Positions 1 to 8,082 of a stretch of DNA of 64,000 bases are shown here, piece by piece. The notes beneath the pieces were generated by a model. That model ran no database searches, had not been told where the DNA came from, and saw nothing but the letters and a program-made list of their open reading frames with translations. The stretch spans positions 1-64,000 of the forward strand of contig JBDTMZ010000136.1 of the NCBI GenBank assembly GCA_039934035.1. Reading direction: 5' to 3'. Each line of letters begins with the position of its first letter. Positions within the stretch are counted from its first letter, which is position 1. The position numbers and the translations under genes are program-made. This stretch comes from Solibacter sp039934035 (lineage in GTDB: Bacteria > Acidobacteriota > Terriglobia > Bryobacterales > Bryobacteraceae).

Positions 1-1067
1 CGGATTGTACCGCCCTCCACCTTACTTCTTAAACCGTGTTTGATCGAATTCTCCACCAGCGGCTGCAAAATCATGCTCGGAACCAGCATATCCAATGTGT
101 CCTCGGCAACGTCCCGCTCGAAGCGCAGCTTGTCGCCAAAGCGCACCACCTCAATGGCCAGATAGTCCTCGATGAAACTCAATTCGTCGCGCAGCGTACT
201 GAACGTCTCGTGCTTGCGCAACAGGCGCCGCAACACTTTGCTCAGACGGAGCACCATCACACGCGCCTGGTTCGGGTCCGTGCGAATCAGCGAAGATACC
301 GAATTCAAGGTGTTGAACAGGAAGTGCGGATTGATCTGGCTGGTCAGCGCCGCCAGTCGCGCCTCCACCAGCAGCCGCTCCTGCTCCTCCAGCTTCTTCT
401 CATTGCGCGTGTTGTTCCAGATCTTCAACGGAATCGCCACCGCGAACAGCGTCGTCGCATAAATCGCCGCCATCACGTGCGCCGGACGGCCCGCGCCCGA
501 CGGATTCATCGAGAAGATCTTCCACCCGTCCAAAATCTGGCGCAGAAACTCCGCCGCCAGAATCCCCGCGGTGAATTCCAAGTGGAACGCCGTCCGCCGG
601 TGATTCCGGCTTTCCTTGAAAAAACGGTAAATGTTCAAATCGAAAAACGGCGTGAACCGCCAGATCTCTCCCGTGTCCGGCGCCAGATCGCGCACCACGC
701 CTCCCAGGACGCCCACCGCCGCCAACAACGGCATCGTCATCTGTTCGGCGCCCGTGGGACTCAGCATCGCCGGTAGCGAAATCAGGACCCCCGACGCCAG
801 GCCGGTCACGTACCCGCCCAGAATTCCCGCGATCAGGCTGCCCTCCAGCCCCAAATCGGCGGCCGGATAACTCTTGTTACTGAACACACGGATAGCCACG
901 CTCACCCCGAAGGCGCTGGCCAGCCACAAGGAGAGAGACACGCGCTGCCGCAGCGTGCGGTTCTCCCCCATCAGCAGACTTTTGAAACTATTCGAACGGG
1001 CCAGCACGCTCGCGATCGACGCCATGGCAGCCAGTTTCACCAGCAAAGGGAAGTAGGATTCCAGCAT
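1..1067 (-). CDS. LytS/YehU-type sensor histidine kinase (C-terminus cut by window edge)
   Basis: Membrane sensor kinase that would phosphorylate a partner response regulator, probably LytTR-type, lying outside the window. The reading frame is open from an ATG at 1067 to the left edge, giving 355 residues without the end. The first ~170 residues carry several hydrophobic stretches with Gly/Pro-rich turns, consistent with a 5TM 5TMR_LYT sensor. The phosphoacceptor motif INPHFLFNTLNS lies near residue 245, and QPLVENSIKHG (N-box of the ATPase domain) is close to the edge. These two motifs define the His_kinase (PF06580) family. The gene is divergent from ribA with only about 50 bases between starts, so their promoters must overlap. 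The signal is unknown. The family call is confident. Confidence 0.9.
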   Translation of the reverse strand, partial: MLESYFPLLVKLAAMASIASVLARSNSFKSLLMGENRTLRQRVSLSLWLASAFGVSVAIRVFSNKSYPAADLGLEGSLIAGILGGYVTGLASGVLISLPAMLSPTGAEQMTMPLLAAVGVLGGVVRDLAPDTGEIWRFTPFFDLNIYRFFKESRNHRRTAFHLEFTAGILAAEFLRQILDGWKIFSMNPSGAGRPAHVMAAIYATTLFAVAIPLKIWNNTRNEKKLEEQERLLVEARLAALTSQINPHFLFNTLNSVSSLIRTDPNQARVMVLRLSKVLRRLLRKHETFSTLRDELSFIEDYLAIEVVRFGDKLRFERDVAEDTLDMLVPSMILQPLVENSIKHGLRSKVEGGTI

Positions 1068-1118
1068 TCAGTGCCGGAAGCCATTATAATAAAAGCAGTA
1101 AGGTTCCCCATAGTCAGC

Positions 1119-1742
1119 ATGAGTACATCCCCTTCGCCTACGCTCACGAAAGTGGCCGAAGCGGACTTTCCCACGGAGTTCGGCTCCTTTCGAATCTTCG
1201 GCTTCGAAGCTCCTGCCGGTGATCAGACCGAAGAGGCCGTCGTCCTCAAAATGGGAGAGTTTGCCCCCGGCGTACCGCCTCTGGTGCGCATCCATTCCCA
1301 GTGCCTCACCGGCGACGTGTTCCATAGCCTGCGCTGCGATTGCCGCGCCCAATTGGAGATCGCCCTCGACCAGATCTCCCGCGAGGGCTGCGGCCTGCTC
1401 ATCTACGAATTGCAGGAAGGCCGCGGCATCGGACTGCTCAATAAGCTCCGCGCCTACCAGCTCCAGGACCAGGGCGCCGACACCATCGAAGCCAACGAGC
1501 AGTTGGGCTTCGATAGCGATCTCCGCAGCTACCAGCTCCCCGGCGCTATCCTCCAGTTCTTCGGCCTCAAAGCCGTCCGCCTCCTTTCCAACAATCCGGA
1601 AAAGGTGGCGGCCGTCGAAAACGCCGGAGTCGAAGTGACCGAGCGCGTCCCCTGCCTGGCCGACCTCGTGGACACCCGCCTCGCCTACCTCCGCACCAAG
1701 AGCGAGAAGATGGGCCACTTCCTCGAAATCGACAACCGGTAG
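1119..1742 (+). CDS. ribA: GTP cyclohydrolase II
   Basis: Catalyses the first step of riboflavin synthesis, opening GTP to 2,5-diamino-6-ribosylamino-pyrimidinone phosphate with release of formate and pyrophosphate. From the ATG at 1119 the protein is 207 residues, about the normal length for a stand-alone RibA. Zinc ligands C62, C73 and C75 sit in CLTGDVFHSLRCDC. The active-site motif LQEGRGIGL is near residue 99, and SNNPEK follows in the second half. A GTG at 1071 in the same frame would add 16 residues without homology, so the ATG is preferred. There is no fused RibB domain. It stands alone, divergent from the histidine kinase. Confidence 0.95.
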   Translation: MSTSPSPTLTKVAEADFPTEFGSFRIFGFEAPAGDQTEEAVVLKMGEFAPGVPPLVRIHSQCLTGDVFHSLRCDCRAQLEIALDQISREGCGLLIYELQEGRGIGLLNKLRAYQLQDQGADTIEANEQLGFDSDLRSYQLPGAILQFFGLKAVRLLSNNPEKVAAVENAGVEVTERVPCLADLVDTRLAYLRTKSEKMGHFLEIDNR

Positions 1743-1751
1743 CGGGCGACT

Positions 1752-1779
1752 GCCGGCTTTCGTGCCGCCGCCTTCAGGC
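1752..1779. repeat. Intergenic GC-rich repeat, CTGAAG type, copy 1
   Basis: Read on the minus strand, this stretch is GCCTGAAGGCGGCGGCACGA followed by AAGCCGGC. A closely similar stretch occurs at 16716-16747 on the plus strand. Both lie in gaps between genes, immediately beside other small palindromes. Probably a dispersed intergenic element; no function is visible. Confidence 0.5.
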
Positions 1780-1784
1780 GGCCA

Positions 1785-1814
1785 GGACCGGCCACAAAAA
1801 ACGATGGCCTGTCC
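1785..1814. repeat. 30-bp imperfect palindrome, type A, copy 1
   Basis: Arms GGACCGGCCA and TGGCCTGTCC pair with one mismatch around the 10-nt loop CAAAAAACGA. Two more copies with the same arm length and loop length lie at 13137-13166 and 23910-23939. It sits downstream of ribA and could fold in the transcript. Confidence 0.6.
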
Positions 1815-1922
1815 CACCACAGCCCGGTGGAACCGACCGTCACGTAGCGTGGTCTGTTGGAGGTGACAGAAAGTCGCCCGAGGCGAGCAGGGCTCGCCGT
1901 CACACATATCCGGAGTCCGTCG

Positions 1923-3491
1923 CTACTTGCGCTTCATTCCGGCGCGACGTTCGATCATCGCCGCGGACAACCGGTAGGTGACGTAGTATTTATAGATGTT
2001 GGCGACGTATTGCGTGGTCTCGCGACCCACCTTTTTCGCTACCGCCACCTCGACGTTTCCGAACCACAGGTTCGGGTCATAGCCCATTTCCTTGGCCAAC
2101 TTCCGGCACTGCGCGATCTTGGCAGGACCCGCGTTGTACGCCGCAATCGCGAAGAGTGTCCGGTTGAACGGGTCGAGGCCTTCCTCATTGAAATAGTCGG
2201 TCACCAGGAAATGGATCATCCGCACACCGGCGTGGATGTTGTTGCTCTCCGTACCGATGTTGGGAATCTTGACCGGCGCGGACGCCGCTGTGGCCGGCAT
2301 CACCTGCATGATGCCCACTGCACCGACAGGGCTCTTGACGTTTTGATCGAGCCCCGATTCCTGGAACCCTTGCGCGACCAGCAACAGATAGTCGAGCTTG
2401 TAGTCGCCGGCGTAGCGACGGAAGACGGGAGCTGTCGCCATGAGTTTTTTCAACTCGGCTTGACTGGTCGCATTCTTGATGTATTTCGCTTCCTTCAGAT
2501 AGCGATTGAGAACCGTGTTGCCAAACGATGTTCCCGCGGCGTGCGTCGCGACAAAGTCGTCGAGGAAAGCCTTCCATTTCGGCGTTCCTTTTTGGATCGC
2601 CCAGGCGAGATTCACATCTTCGGCGACCGCAAGATCGGGGCGTATCTTCGCCTGGTCGAAGGTCCGCGCCCAGAACTCGGCGGACTTACTCTGCATCAGC
2701 GTGATCGGGTAGGTACCGACGTTTACCATCTCCATTACGTCGCCCGGATCTCCCAGCAAAGGATCGATTTCTTTCGCGACGGCCGGCGCCTTGCCCTGCG
2801 ACCGAAGCCGGGCGTTCAGGCTCTCCAGGTCTTGTTTCATCCGGGTCTGCGCCAGAATCCAAACCTCTTTCCCGCTGAGGTCCTCGATGGTCTTTAACTC
2901 CGGCGCGCCCGGGCCCGTCACCACGATCATCTTCAACCCGCTCAACGTCGGGATGGTGAAATCCGCAAACTTCGAATTCTCGTCGGTGATCGAAATGCCA
3001 TAGGCGGTCACGTCTCCATATCCGCCGGTCATTCGTTCGCGCAGTTTGTCCGCCGGAACCGGCAACAACGCGACGATAATGTGGTTGGCCGCGTCGGTCT
3101 TGAACTTCTTGTTCAGCGCACGTTCCAGGTCCTGGAACGCCTCCTGCAAGATCCCCACGGGCCGGCCGTCCACATAGAAGAATTCCGGCCGCCGGAACGG
3201 CAGCAGCACACGCACCACCCGCCGTTTGACGATCTCGTCCAGATCGCCCTTCCAGGGCGTGCGGAGCCTGGGCGGGAGGTCATCCGCCATCGCCGCGTCG
3301 GCCGCTGCCGGGGCAGATGCAGTTTGCGCCTCCCCGTTCTTCGCATCCGATTTGACCGTATCCGAACCGCCCCCCTTGGAGCAACTCACCAGCAGTAAGC
3401 CCGCTAACCCAACGATCAGTAAGGTTCCGATTGTCTTAAACCGTGGCGCAGTATGGACATCAGCCAATTCCCCATGAGCAATCTGTTGCAC
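1923..3491 (-). CDS. MltF-like membrane-bound lytic transglycosylase
   Basis: Predicted to cleave peptidoglycan glycan strands to 1,6-anhydromuropeptides at the cell envelope. The 522-residue protein starts with a charged N-terminus, a hydrophobic segment (about 19-36) and a lipobox LVSC with C37, so it should be a lipoprotein. Residues ~85-345 resemble a periplasmic solute-binding (SBP_bac_3) domain. Residues ~365-500 form an SLT transglycosylase domain with the catalytic Glu in FQESGLDQN, followed by GAVGIMQVMPAT and AIAAYNAGP. This two-domain order is that of MltF. The gene is single, between repeats and a 350-base gap. Start choice is fair: the hydrophobic signal is preceded by 18 residues, slightly long. 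Confidence 0.9.
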   Translation of the reverse strand: MQQIAHGELADVHTAPRFKTIGTLLIVGLAGLLLVSCSKGGGSDTVKSDAKNGEAQTASAPAAADAAMADDLPPRLRTPWKGDLDEIVKRRVVRVLLPFRRPEFFYVDGRPVGILQEAFQDLERALNKKFKTDAANHIIVALLPVPADKLRERMTGGYGDVTAYGISITDENSKFADFTIPTLSGLKMIVVTGPGAPELKTIEDLSGKEVWILAQTRMKQDLESLNARLRSQGKAPAVAKEIDPLLGDPGDVMEMVNVGTYPITLMQSKSAEFWARTFDQAKIRPDLAVAEDVNLAWAIQKGTPKWKAFLDDFVATHAAGTSFGNTVLNRYLKEAKYIKNATSQAELKKLMATAPVFRRYAGDYKLDYLLLVAQGFQESGLDQNVKSPVGAVGIMQVMPATAASAPVKIPNIGTESNNIHAGVRMIHFLVTDYFNEEGLDPFNRTLFAIAAYNAGPAKIAQCRKLAKEMGYDPNLWFGNVEVAVAKKVGRETTQYVANIYKYYVTYRLSAAMIERRAGMKRK

Positions 3492-3840
3492 GGTAAACCC
3501 CGTGAAAGTGATGCGGGGGACGGAAGCGCCGATTTATTATCGCCGTCCCCGCCGTCTTTGATGAGTTGTCTGCGGATCTTCGGTAGTGTCTGAATTGTGC
3601 GCTGGAAGGAAAAACGACCGCTTGCCCTCACCCCAACATGGAAGCATGCCAGCTGACCGCAATTCGCTTCCGGGCCCTCAAGATTCTTCTCACCGAACCA
3701 AACGCCTCATCAGCATAACCAATCCCCTGCCGGAAGACCGCTCCGCCGTCTGCTTTGAAAATCTCCGGGGCAGATTGGCCAACTTTCAGACACTGCCTGC
3801 CGGTACCGAGCATCGAACCGGTGAGTGACCCGGGAGTCAA
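3492..3840. other. Intergenic stretch with one inverted repeat
   Basis: This 349-base gap separates the divergent transglycosylase and bestrophin-like genes. GGGGGACGG at 3515-3523 pairs with CCGTCCCC at 3543-3550 around an AT-rich loop, giving a possible hairpin close to the transglycosylase start. Short frames in the rest have no convincing start or composition. The promoters of both genes must lie here, but none was assigned. Confidence 0.5.
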
Positions 3841-4623
3841 ATGGTGACGCCTTACGAATTCATTCTTGCCGCACTTTTCATCTTCGCCACTACTTTTGCC
3901 GCCACCCTGGCCCTGCTCCGAGTGGGCAGGCGCATCGGTATCCGTAAACGGGCTTCCGACCCGGAAGGAGCCGTAGGGCTGGGCGCCATCGAAGGCGCTG
4001 TATACGGAGTTATGGGACTGCTGCTCGCGTTCACCTTCTCCGGCGCGGCTGCCCGTTTCGATGTGCGGCGGCAATTGATCGTGCGGGAAACCAATGCGAT
4101 CGGCACAGCCTATCTCCGGCTGGACCTGCTGCCGCCGGACTACCCGGCAAAACTCCGGGACGACTTCCGCAATTACGTGGACGCCCGACTCTCACTCAAC
4201 CGCACTCGCCTCGAAGGGGTCGCCAAAACAGAAATGTCTGCTGCGACCGCTTTCCAAGGCCAAATCTGGAAACAAGCGGTGGCTGCCTGCAAAGAGGCGA
4301 ATTCCCCCGCCGTTACCTCTCTGGTGCTGTCCTCGCTGAACGAGATGATCGACGTCACAACCATGCGAACCGCAGCCAGCCAGACGCACCCGCCGTTGGT
4401 CGTTTACCTGATGTTATTAACTCTGCTCTTCACCTCTTCCTTGCTGGCAGGTTACGGCTCCTCCGGCGGAATAAGTCCTAGCTGGCTCCATATGCTTGGC
4501 TACGCCTCGATCATGGCGATTTCTGTGTACGTGATCCTGGACATCGAGTTCCCCCGTGTCGGGTTCGTGCGAGTCGATTACGTAGACCAACTCCTGCGGG
4601 ACCTCCGCGACAGCATGAGGTGA
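3841..4623 (+). CDS. Bestrophin-like (DUF4239) membrane protein
   Basis: Inner-membrane protein of 260 residues with the DUF4239 layout: an N-terminal hydrophobic helix (about 5-25), a second helix near 55-70 after a Gly-rich segment, a long soluble middle (about 75-180, starting with the conserved RETNAIGTAYLRLDLLP stretch), then two C-terminal helices (about 188-205 and 215-235). The family is described as bestrophin-like and might form channels, but its function is not established. The start ATG directly follows an in-frame stop region with no strong ribosome site. Neighbours give no functional clue. Confidence 0.8.
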   Translation: MVTPYEFILAALFIFATTFAATLALLRVGRRIGIRKRASDPEGAVGLGAIEGAVYGVMGLLLAFTFSGAAARFDVRRQLIVRETNAIGTAYLRLDLLPPDYPAKLRDDFRNYVDARLSLNRTRLEGVAKTEMSAATAFQGQIWKQAVAACKEANSPAVTSLVLSSLNEMIDVTTMRTAASQTHPPLVVYLMLLTLLFTSSLLAGYGSSGGISPSWLHMLGYASIMAISVYVILDIEFPRVGFVRVDYVDQLLRDLRDSMR

Positions 4624-4809
4624 AATACCGGCTGCGGAGAACGAGATCGCGTTTCGCTTCGCGAGCTCTTAATCAAGATTTCGCCGTGCGAGATTTCTTC
4701 ACTGAACAGACGCCGCCTTAGCGGTACAAAACTTGCTCGGTGCCAGGATTCACAAGTAACCGGCCAGACCATACCATAGGCATGTCCATTGGGCCATACT
4801 GGAACAGAG

Positions 4810-5511
4810 ATGGATCGCTCGGAGACACTTGCCCGCGACTATTTTGTCCACCTTGGATTCGACAGAATCGAGTACGAGCCTCAGGGACGCAGCAAACCGC
4901 CAGATTTCCTCCTTGACGGCAGAATTGCCGTGGAGGTCCGGCGGCTGAATCAGATCGAAACCCAGTTGCAGGCCACGGGGAAGCCTCGCGGATTGGAGGA
5001 GATCGCAATTCCACTCTGCAATACCATCGAAGATCTCCTGCCATCGTTCGGCGGTCCAACAGCACAGAGTTGGTATGTCTTCATCAGGTATGGTCGTCCC
5101 GTTCCGAGTAAGCGTGATCTCGTTGGTGCAGTTCGTCAGCACCTGACGAGATTCCGAGAATGTTCACACCAAACTGGGGCCACGCTGCGGGTATTCGACA
5201 ACTTCACTATTAAGCTGTCCCCTGTCGGCCATTCGTGTGCGGACCTCTTCGTGATGGGGGGCGCAACCGACCGGGATGCGGGCGGCTGGGTCATCCCGGA
5301 GTTGGAAAGAAACGTCCAGATCTGCATTAACGAGAAATCGGAAAAGATCTCGGCGATTCGCTCGATATATCCAGAATGGTGGCTGGTACTGATCGACCAG
5401 ATAAGTTCCGGAAGGGAAGATGTGATCAATGTGAAGCGGGACGGCTGGACCAAGATTATCCTCCTCGATCCGGGTGACCACACGCGGGCGTGCATACTCC
5501 AACAGCCATGA
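4810..5511 (+). CDS. Uncharacterised protein with PD-(D/E)XK-nuclease-like N-terminus
   Basis: A 233-residue protein that I do not recognise as a named family. Near the N-terminus the pattern resembles a PD-(D/E)XK nuclease core: E5 in a predicted first helix, P31-D32, a hydrophobic strand and E42-V43-R44, with Arg where Lys is usual. The rest is a mixed alpha/beta sequence rich in Trp and Ile toward the end. ATG 4810 is preferred because GGAACAGAG stands directly upstream; a TTG at 4789 is an alternative. It points toward, and is convergent with, the DUF4276/ATPase pair, which suggests a defence-related role. That role is inference only. Confidence 0.6.
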   Translation: MDRSETLARDYFVHLGFDRIEYEPQGRSKPPDFLLDGRIAVEVRRLNQIETQLQATGKPRGLEEIAIPLCNTIEDLLPSFGGPTAQSWYVFIRYGRPVPSKRDLVGAVRQHLTRFRECSHQTGATLRVFDNFTIKLSPVGHSCADLFVMGGATDRDAGGWVIPELERNVQICINEKSEKISAIRSIYPEWWLVLIDQISSGREDVINVKRDGWTKIILLDPGDHTRACILQQP

Positions 5512-5738
5512 ACGAGTGCCGACGAGGGCATGTCTCCGTCGACGAAATCCGATACCGGTATGACCTGATCCATCGCGCGGAAAGGCGGAAGTCGCTTTTT
5601 GCACGCGCCTCGGAGGCACCACCGGATATGCTGTGACGGGCACGCCGCCGGTACAATTTCTATGACGGTCGAGCGAGCATCAAGCGATTGACGTTCGGTC
5701 CAGACGGGTCCGGACCTTGAATCGCACAGCGTCGGGCC

Positions 5739-6365
5739 TCAGTCGCTCATGACAACGCCGAGGTTCTTGAGGGCGGTCCTTGTATCCATCTCAAGCCTTG
5801 CGAATCCTTTTAGGGGCCGCAACGAGGACCAGTCGGTGACCAATTCCGCTAGGCGCTGGGCGGCCCTCGCCGGGTTGAAGCTCTTTGCGCGGCGACCGGT
5901 AGCACCGCTCGCAACGCGCAAAGCGTTATGAAGCGTCGTCTTGGGGTCTTGTAAACGCTCCCATTTGGCGACAGGGGGTAGATCAAGCGCATCTTTTCCG
6001 GAGGGGCGACCTGCCGCCTCACGCAGAGCAGCCTCGTCGAGAAGCAGCCAAGCTTCTTGCATCCGGACGGGCACAACGCAGACGTGGCGCAGTCCGGTCG
6101 TGTTGGCAGCCTGAACCTCGTTGTAGCGAACCTCCGGGTCTTGCTTCTCGGCATCGCGGTGTATGAAGAGAATTTGGCACGGATACAATCTCGTCGCGAC
6201 AGCCAGCCGTTCCCTGAGCCCCTTAGGTCTTTCTCGAAGCCCCCTAAGATCAGCCCACCGTATTTCTATTTCCGCCGTCGTGATCTGGGCAATCAGCCAC
6301 TCCAAAATCCGCACGAGAACAACATCGGAGGTACCGTCAGTGACAAGCGTGGCATGGAATGTCAT
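5739..6365 (-). CDS. DUF4276 family (TOPRIM-like) protein, partner of the upstream ATPase
   Basis: A 208-residue protein of DUF4276 type, a TOPRIM-like fold often encoded after an OLD/AAA ATPase. Visible features are an N-terminal strand ending in VTDGTSD (D10, D14; the place of the usual EGxTE) and IHRDAEKQD with D71, E73 and D76, resembling the DxD metal-binding part of TOPRIM nucleases. VPVRMQEAWLL in the middle is also typical of the family. Its ATG overlaps the ATPase stop by four bases, so the two are translationally coupled and probably work as a complex. Nuclease activity is inferred from the fold family, not shown. The normal Glu of the first motif is Asp here. Confidence 0.75.
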   Translation of the reverse strand: MTFHATLVTDGTSDVVLVRILEWLIAQITTAEIEIRWADLRGLRERPKGLRERLAVATRLYPCQILFIHRDAEKQDPEVRYNEVQAANTTGLRHVCVVPVRMQEAWLLLDEAALREAAGRPSGKDALDLPPVAKWERLQDPKTTLHNALRVASGATGRRAKSFNPARAAQRLAELVTDWSSLRPLKGFARLEMDTRTALKNLGVVMSD

Positions 6366-7864
6366 TTCACTATCGCTGCCTCATCCGAGCGAATAAAGGG
6401 CAATTCAAGTTGCATGTCTTTACGTTCCATCACCCGGGTGGCACCGACGCGCCCTTCCTGTTCCTCACCTATGATGCTCGTTATGGGGTTCAAATACGCC
6501 AGAAGATCTCCACGCGTGACGGTCGGTTCCCGAGACTCCTCGCCGTCACGCCATGTTCCCGGCAGATGGCGCACAGAGAACCGAGACGATTCCGCCCCGT
6601 TCCACATGCCGGGTCCTGGCTGAGCCAAGAGCAGCGCGTCATCGCCAACACAAGCAACGACGGATGGGGAGTGGGTATTGATGATCACCTGCCTGAGAGG
6701 ATTGTCAGTATCAGTTGGCTCCTGCACATCAACAGCAAGATCGCCGAGCAATTCAATCACGGCGGCAATTCTAAGGGGATGCATCCCGTTCTCTGGCTCT
6801 TCCAGGCAGAGCAAGCGTCGGCTCTTCGGATCAGCTTCCATTACAGTCAGCGCGAGAAAACGAAGGGTGCCGTCGGACAAGGCACTCGCGATGTGCTCGG
6901 TGTTATGACGGTCGGTCATGGCAATGTTCAGGAGTTGGCGCTTTTCGTCCACATCAACGGAGACTCGACGCACGTTCTCGACAAGTTGCGAGAGTCTATT
7001 GGCGACACGCGCGTAAACATCGTCCGATCCTCCAGGGTGCTCTCGTTCAGCAGTCTGGGCAAGCTCATAGAGCGTGGCTGGCAGATGGGCTCCATTGGGT
7101 CCGATGCTACGTGGGGCGGTGAATCCGTCAGGTGCACGCAACGCCGACGGCTCAAGTTGCAGTTGCGTCCAACTCAACATCTCCTGTCGCGCGAGCACAA
7201 GCGTTCGGTGTTCGGCTGCGTTATTTACCGATGACAGCATCGTCCGTGGCAAGCTCGACGCAGGAACACGTCGAGGACGCCCACCACCCAGACCCCCAAC
7301 GCTATCGGCGTGAAGCGAAACGACCGCCTCCCCTTCAATCTCAGTCGAGATGTATGGACTAGTGCGGCGGCCGCGAATAGCCGAATCTCGCCACGCCTTC
7401 TTGTGTGGAAATCCGAGACGTGCCTTGGCTCCAGATCGATTAATATGCGACATTCTCTCGCTGACGACTTCGAGCGTGCCCATGGTCGTGATGGCTTTGT
7501 CAGGTCGATAGCGCAATTCCAGCTCGTATTGGAGGAAGGTCATTGAGGCGGTAGCTGTCTGGCCGAGCGCGTCCTCTCCTTCCCCTGGGATCACCAACTC
7601 CGCAACGAATTTCATCCTCTCAGCGATCTGGCCACCGGTTCGCCGGAAGAGAGTTCGCACGTCACCGTGACGTGCATCACCACCCCGCACGGCTAGCGCT
7701 GCTTCAACAAGAGGTTTGTCTGCCAACGCTGCAAGGAAGGCTATGGCATCGAACAGGTTGGACTTTCCGACGCCATTAGGCCCGGCTACGCACGTAAAGG
7801 GCCCGAGGCGGACGTCGACCCGATCCAAGTTCTTGAAACCGTCTACCTTAAGGCGGGTCAACAT
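6362..7864 (-). CDS. OLD-type/AAA ABC-class ATPase
   Basis: A 500-residue ATPase of the SMC/OLD (AAA_21) class. Walker A is GPNGVGKS at residues 28-35. The Q-loop region follows. A signature-like ALSDGTLRF, Walker B LLCLEEPENGMHP and the H-loop NTHSPSVV lie in the last third. The middle section (about 90-280) carries the lid/coiled insertion. Such ATPases fire or regulate a partner effector nuclease in phage-defence modules such as OLD/Gabija/PARIS-like systems. Here the partner would be the DUF4276 protein overlapping its 3' end. Base composition of the pair looks less GC-extreme than the neighbouring TonB gene, hinting at transfer. The substrate or trigger is unknown. Confidence 0.85.
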   Translation of the reverse strand: MLTRLKVDGFKNLDRVDVRLGPFTCVAGPNGVGKSNLFDAIAFLAALADKPLVEAALAVRGGDARHGDVRTLFRRTGGQIAERMKFVAELVIPGEGEDALGQTATASMTFLQYELELRYRPDKAITTMGTLEVVSERMSHINRSGAKARLGFPHKKAWRDSAIRGRRTSPYISTEIEGEAVVSLHADSVGGLGGGRPRRVPASSLPRTMLSSVNNAAEHRTLVLARQEMLSWTQLQLEPSALRAPDGFTAPRSIGPNGAHLPATLYELAQTAEREHPGGSDDVYARVANRLSQLVENVRRVSVDVDEKRQLLNIAMTDRHNTEHIASALSDGTLRFLALTVMEADPKSRRLLCLEEPENGMHPLRIAAVIELLGDLAVDVQEPTDTDNPLRQVIINTHSPSVVACVGDDALLLAQPGPGMWNGAESSRFSVRHLPGTWRDGEESREPTVTRGDLLAYLNPITSIIGEEQEGRVGATRVMERKDMQLELPFIRSDEAAIVK

Positions 7865-8082
7865 TCGGAAGAGCCTCCCTGTCTATTAACGCACATGGGC
7901 AACCCGGTGGCCTATGCCCCCGCTGAGACGACGGGACGTCAGATCAACGGTTTCACGCCTTAACGACCAAGTTGACCAGGCGCGACCCCCCGAATGCCAG
8001 ATTCCGCCTTTAAAATGATTTTCTATCTCGTCCGCAGGCGCTCATTCGTCGCTATCCACGTCCAGCCGCGCACCCGGCGAGC

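Noticed and set aside
3586..3828. 80-codon plus-strand frame before the bestrophin-like gene
   Set aside because: No homology, no ribosome site and a polar, irregular composition.
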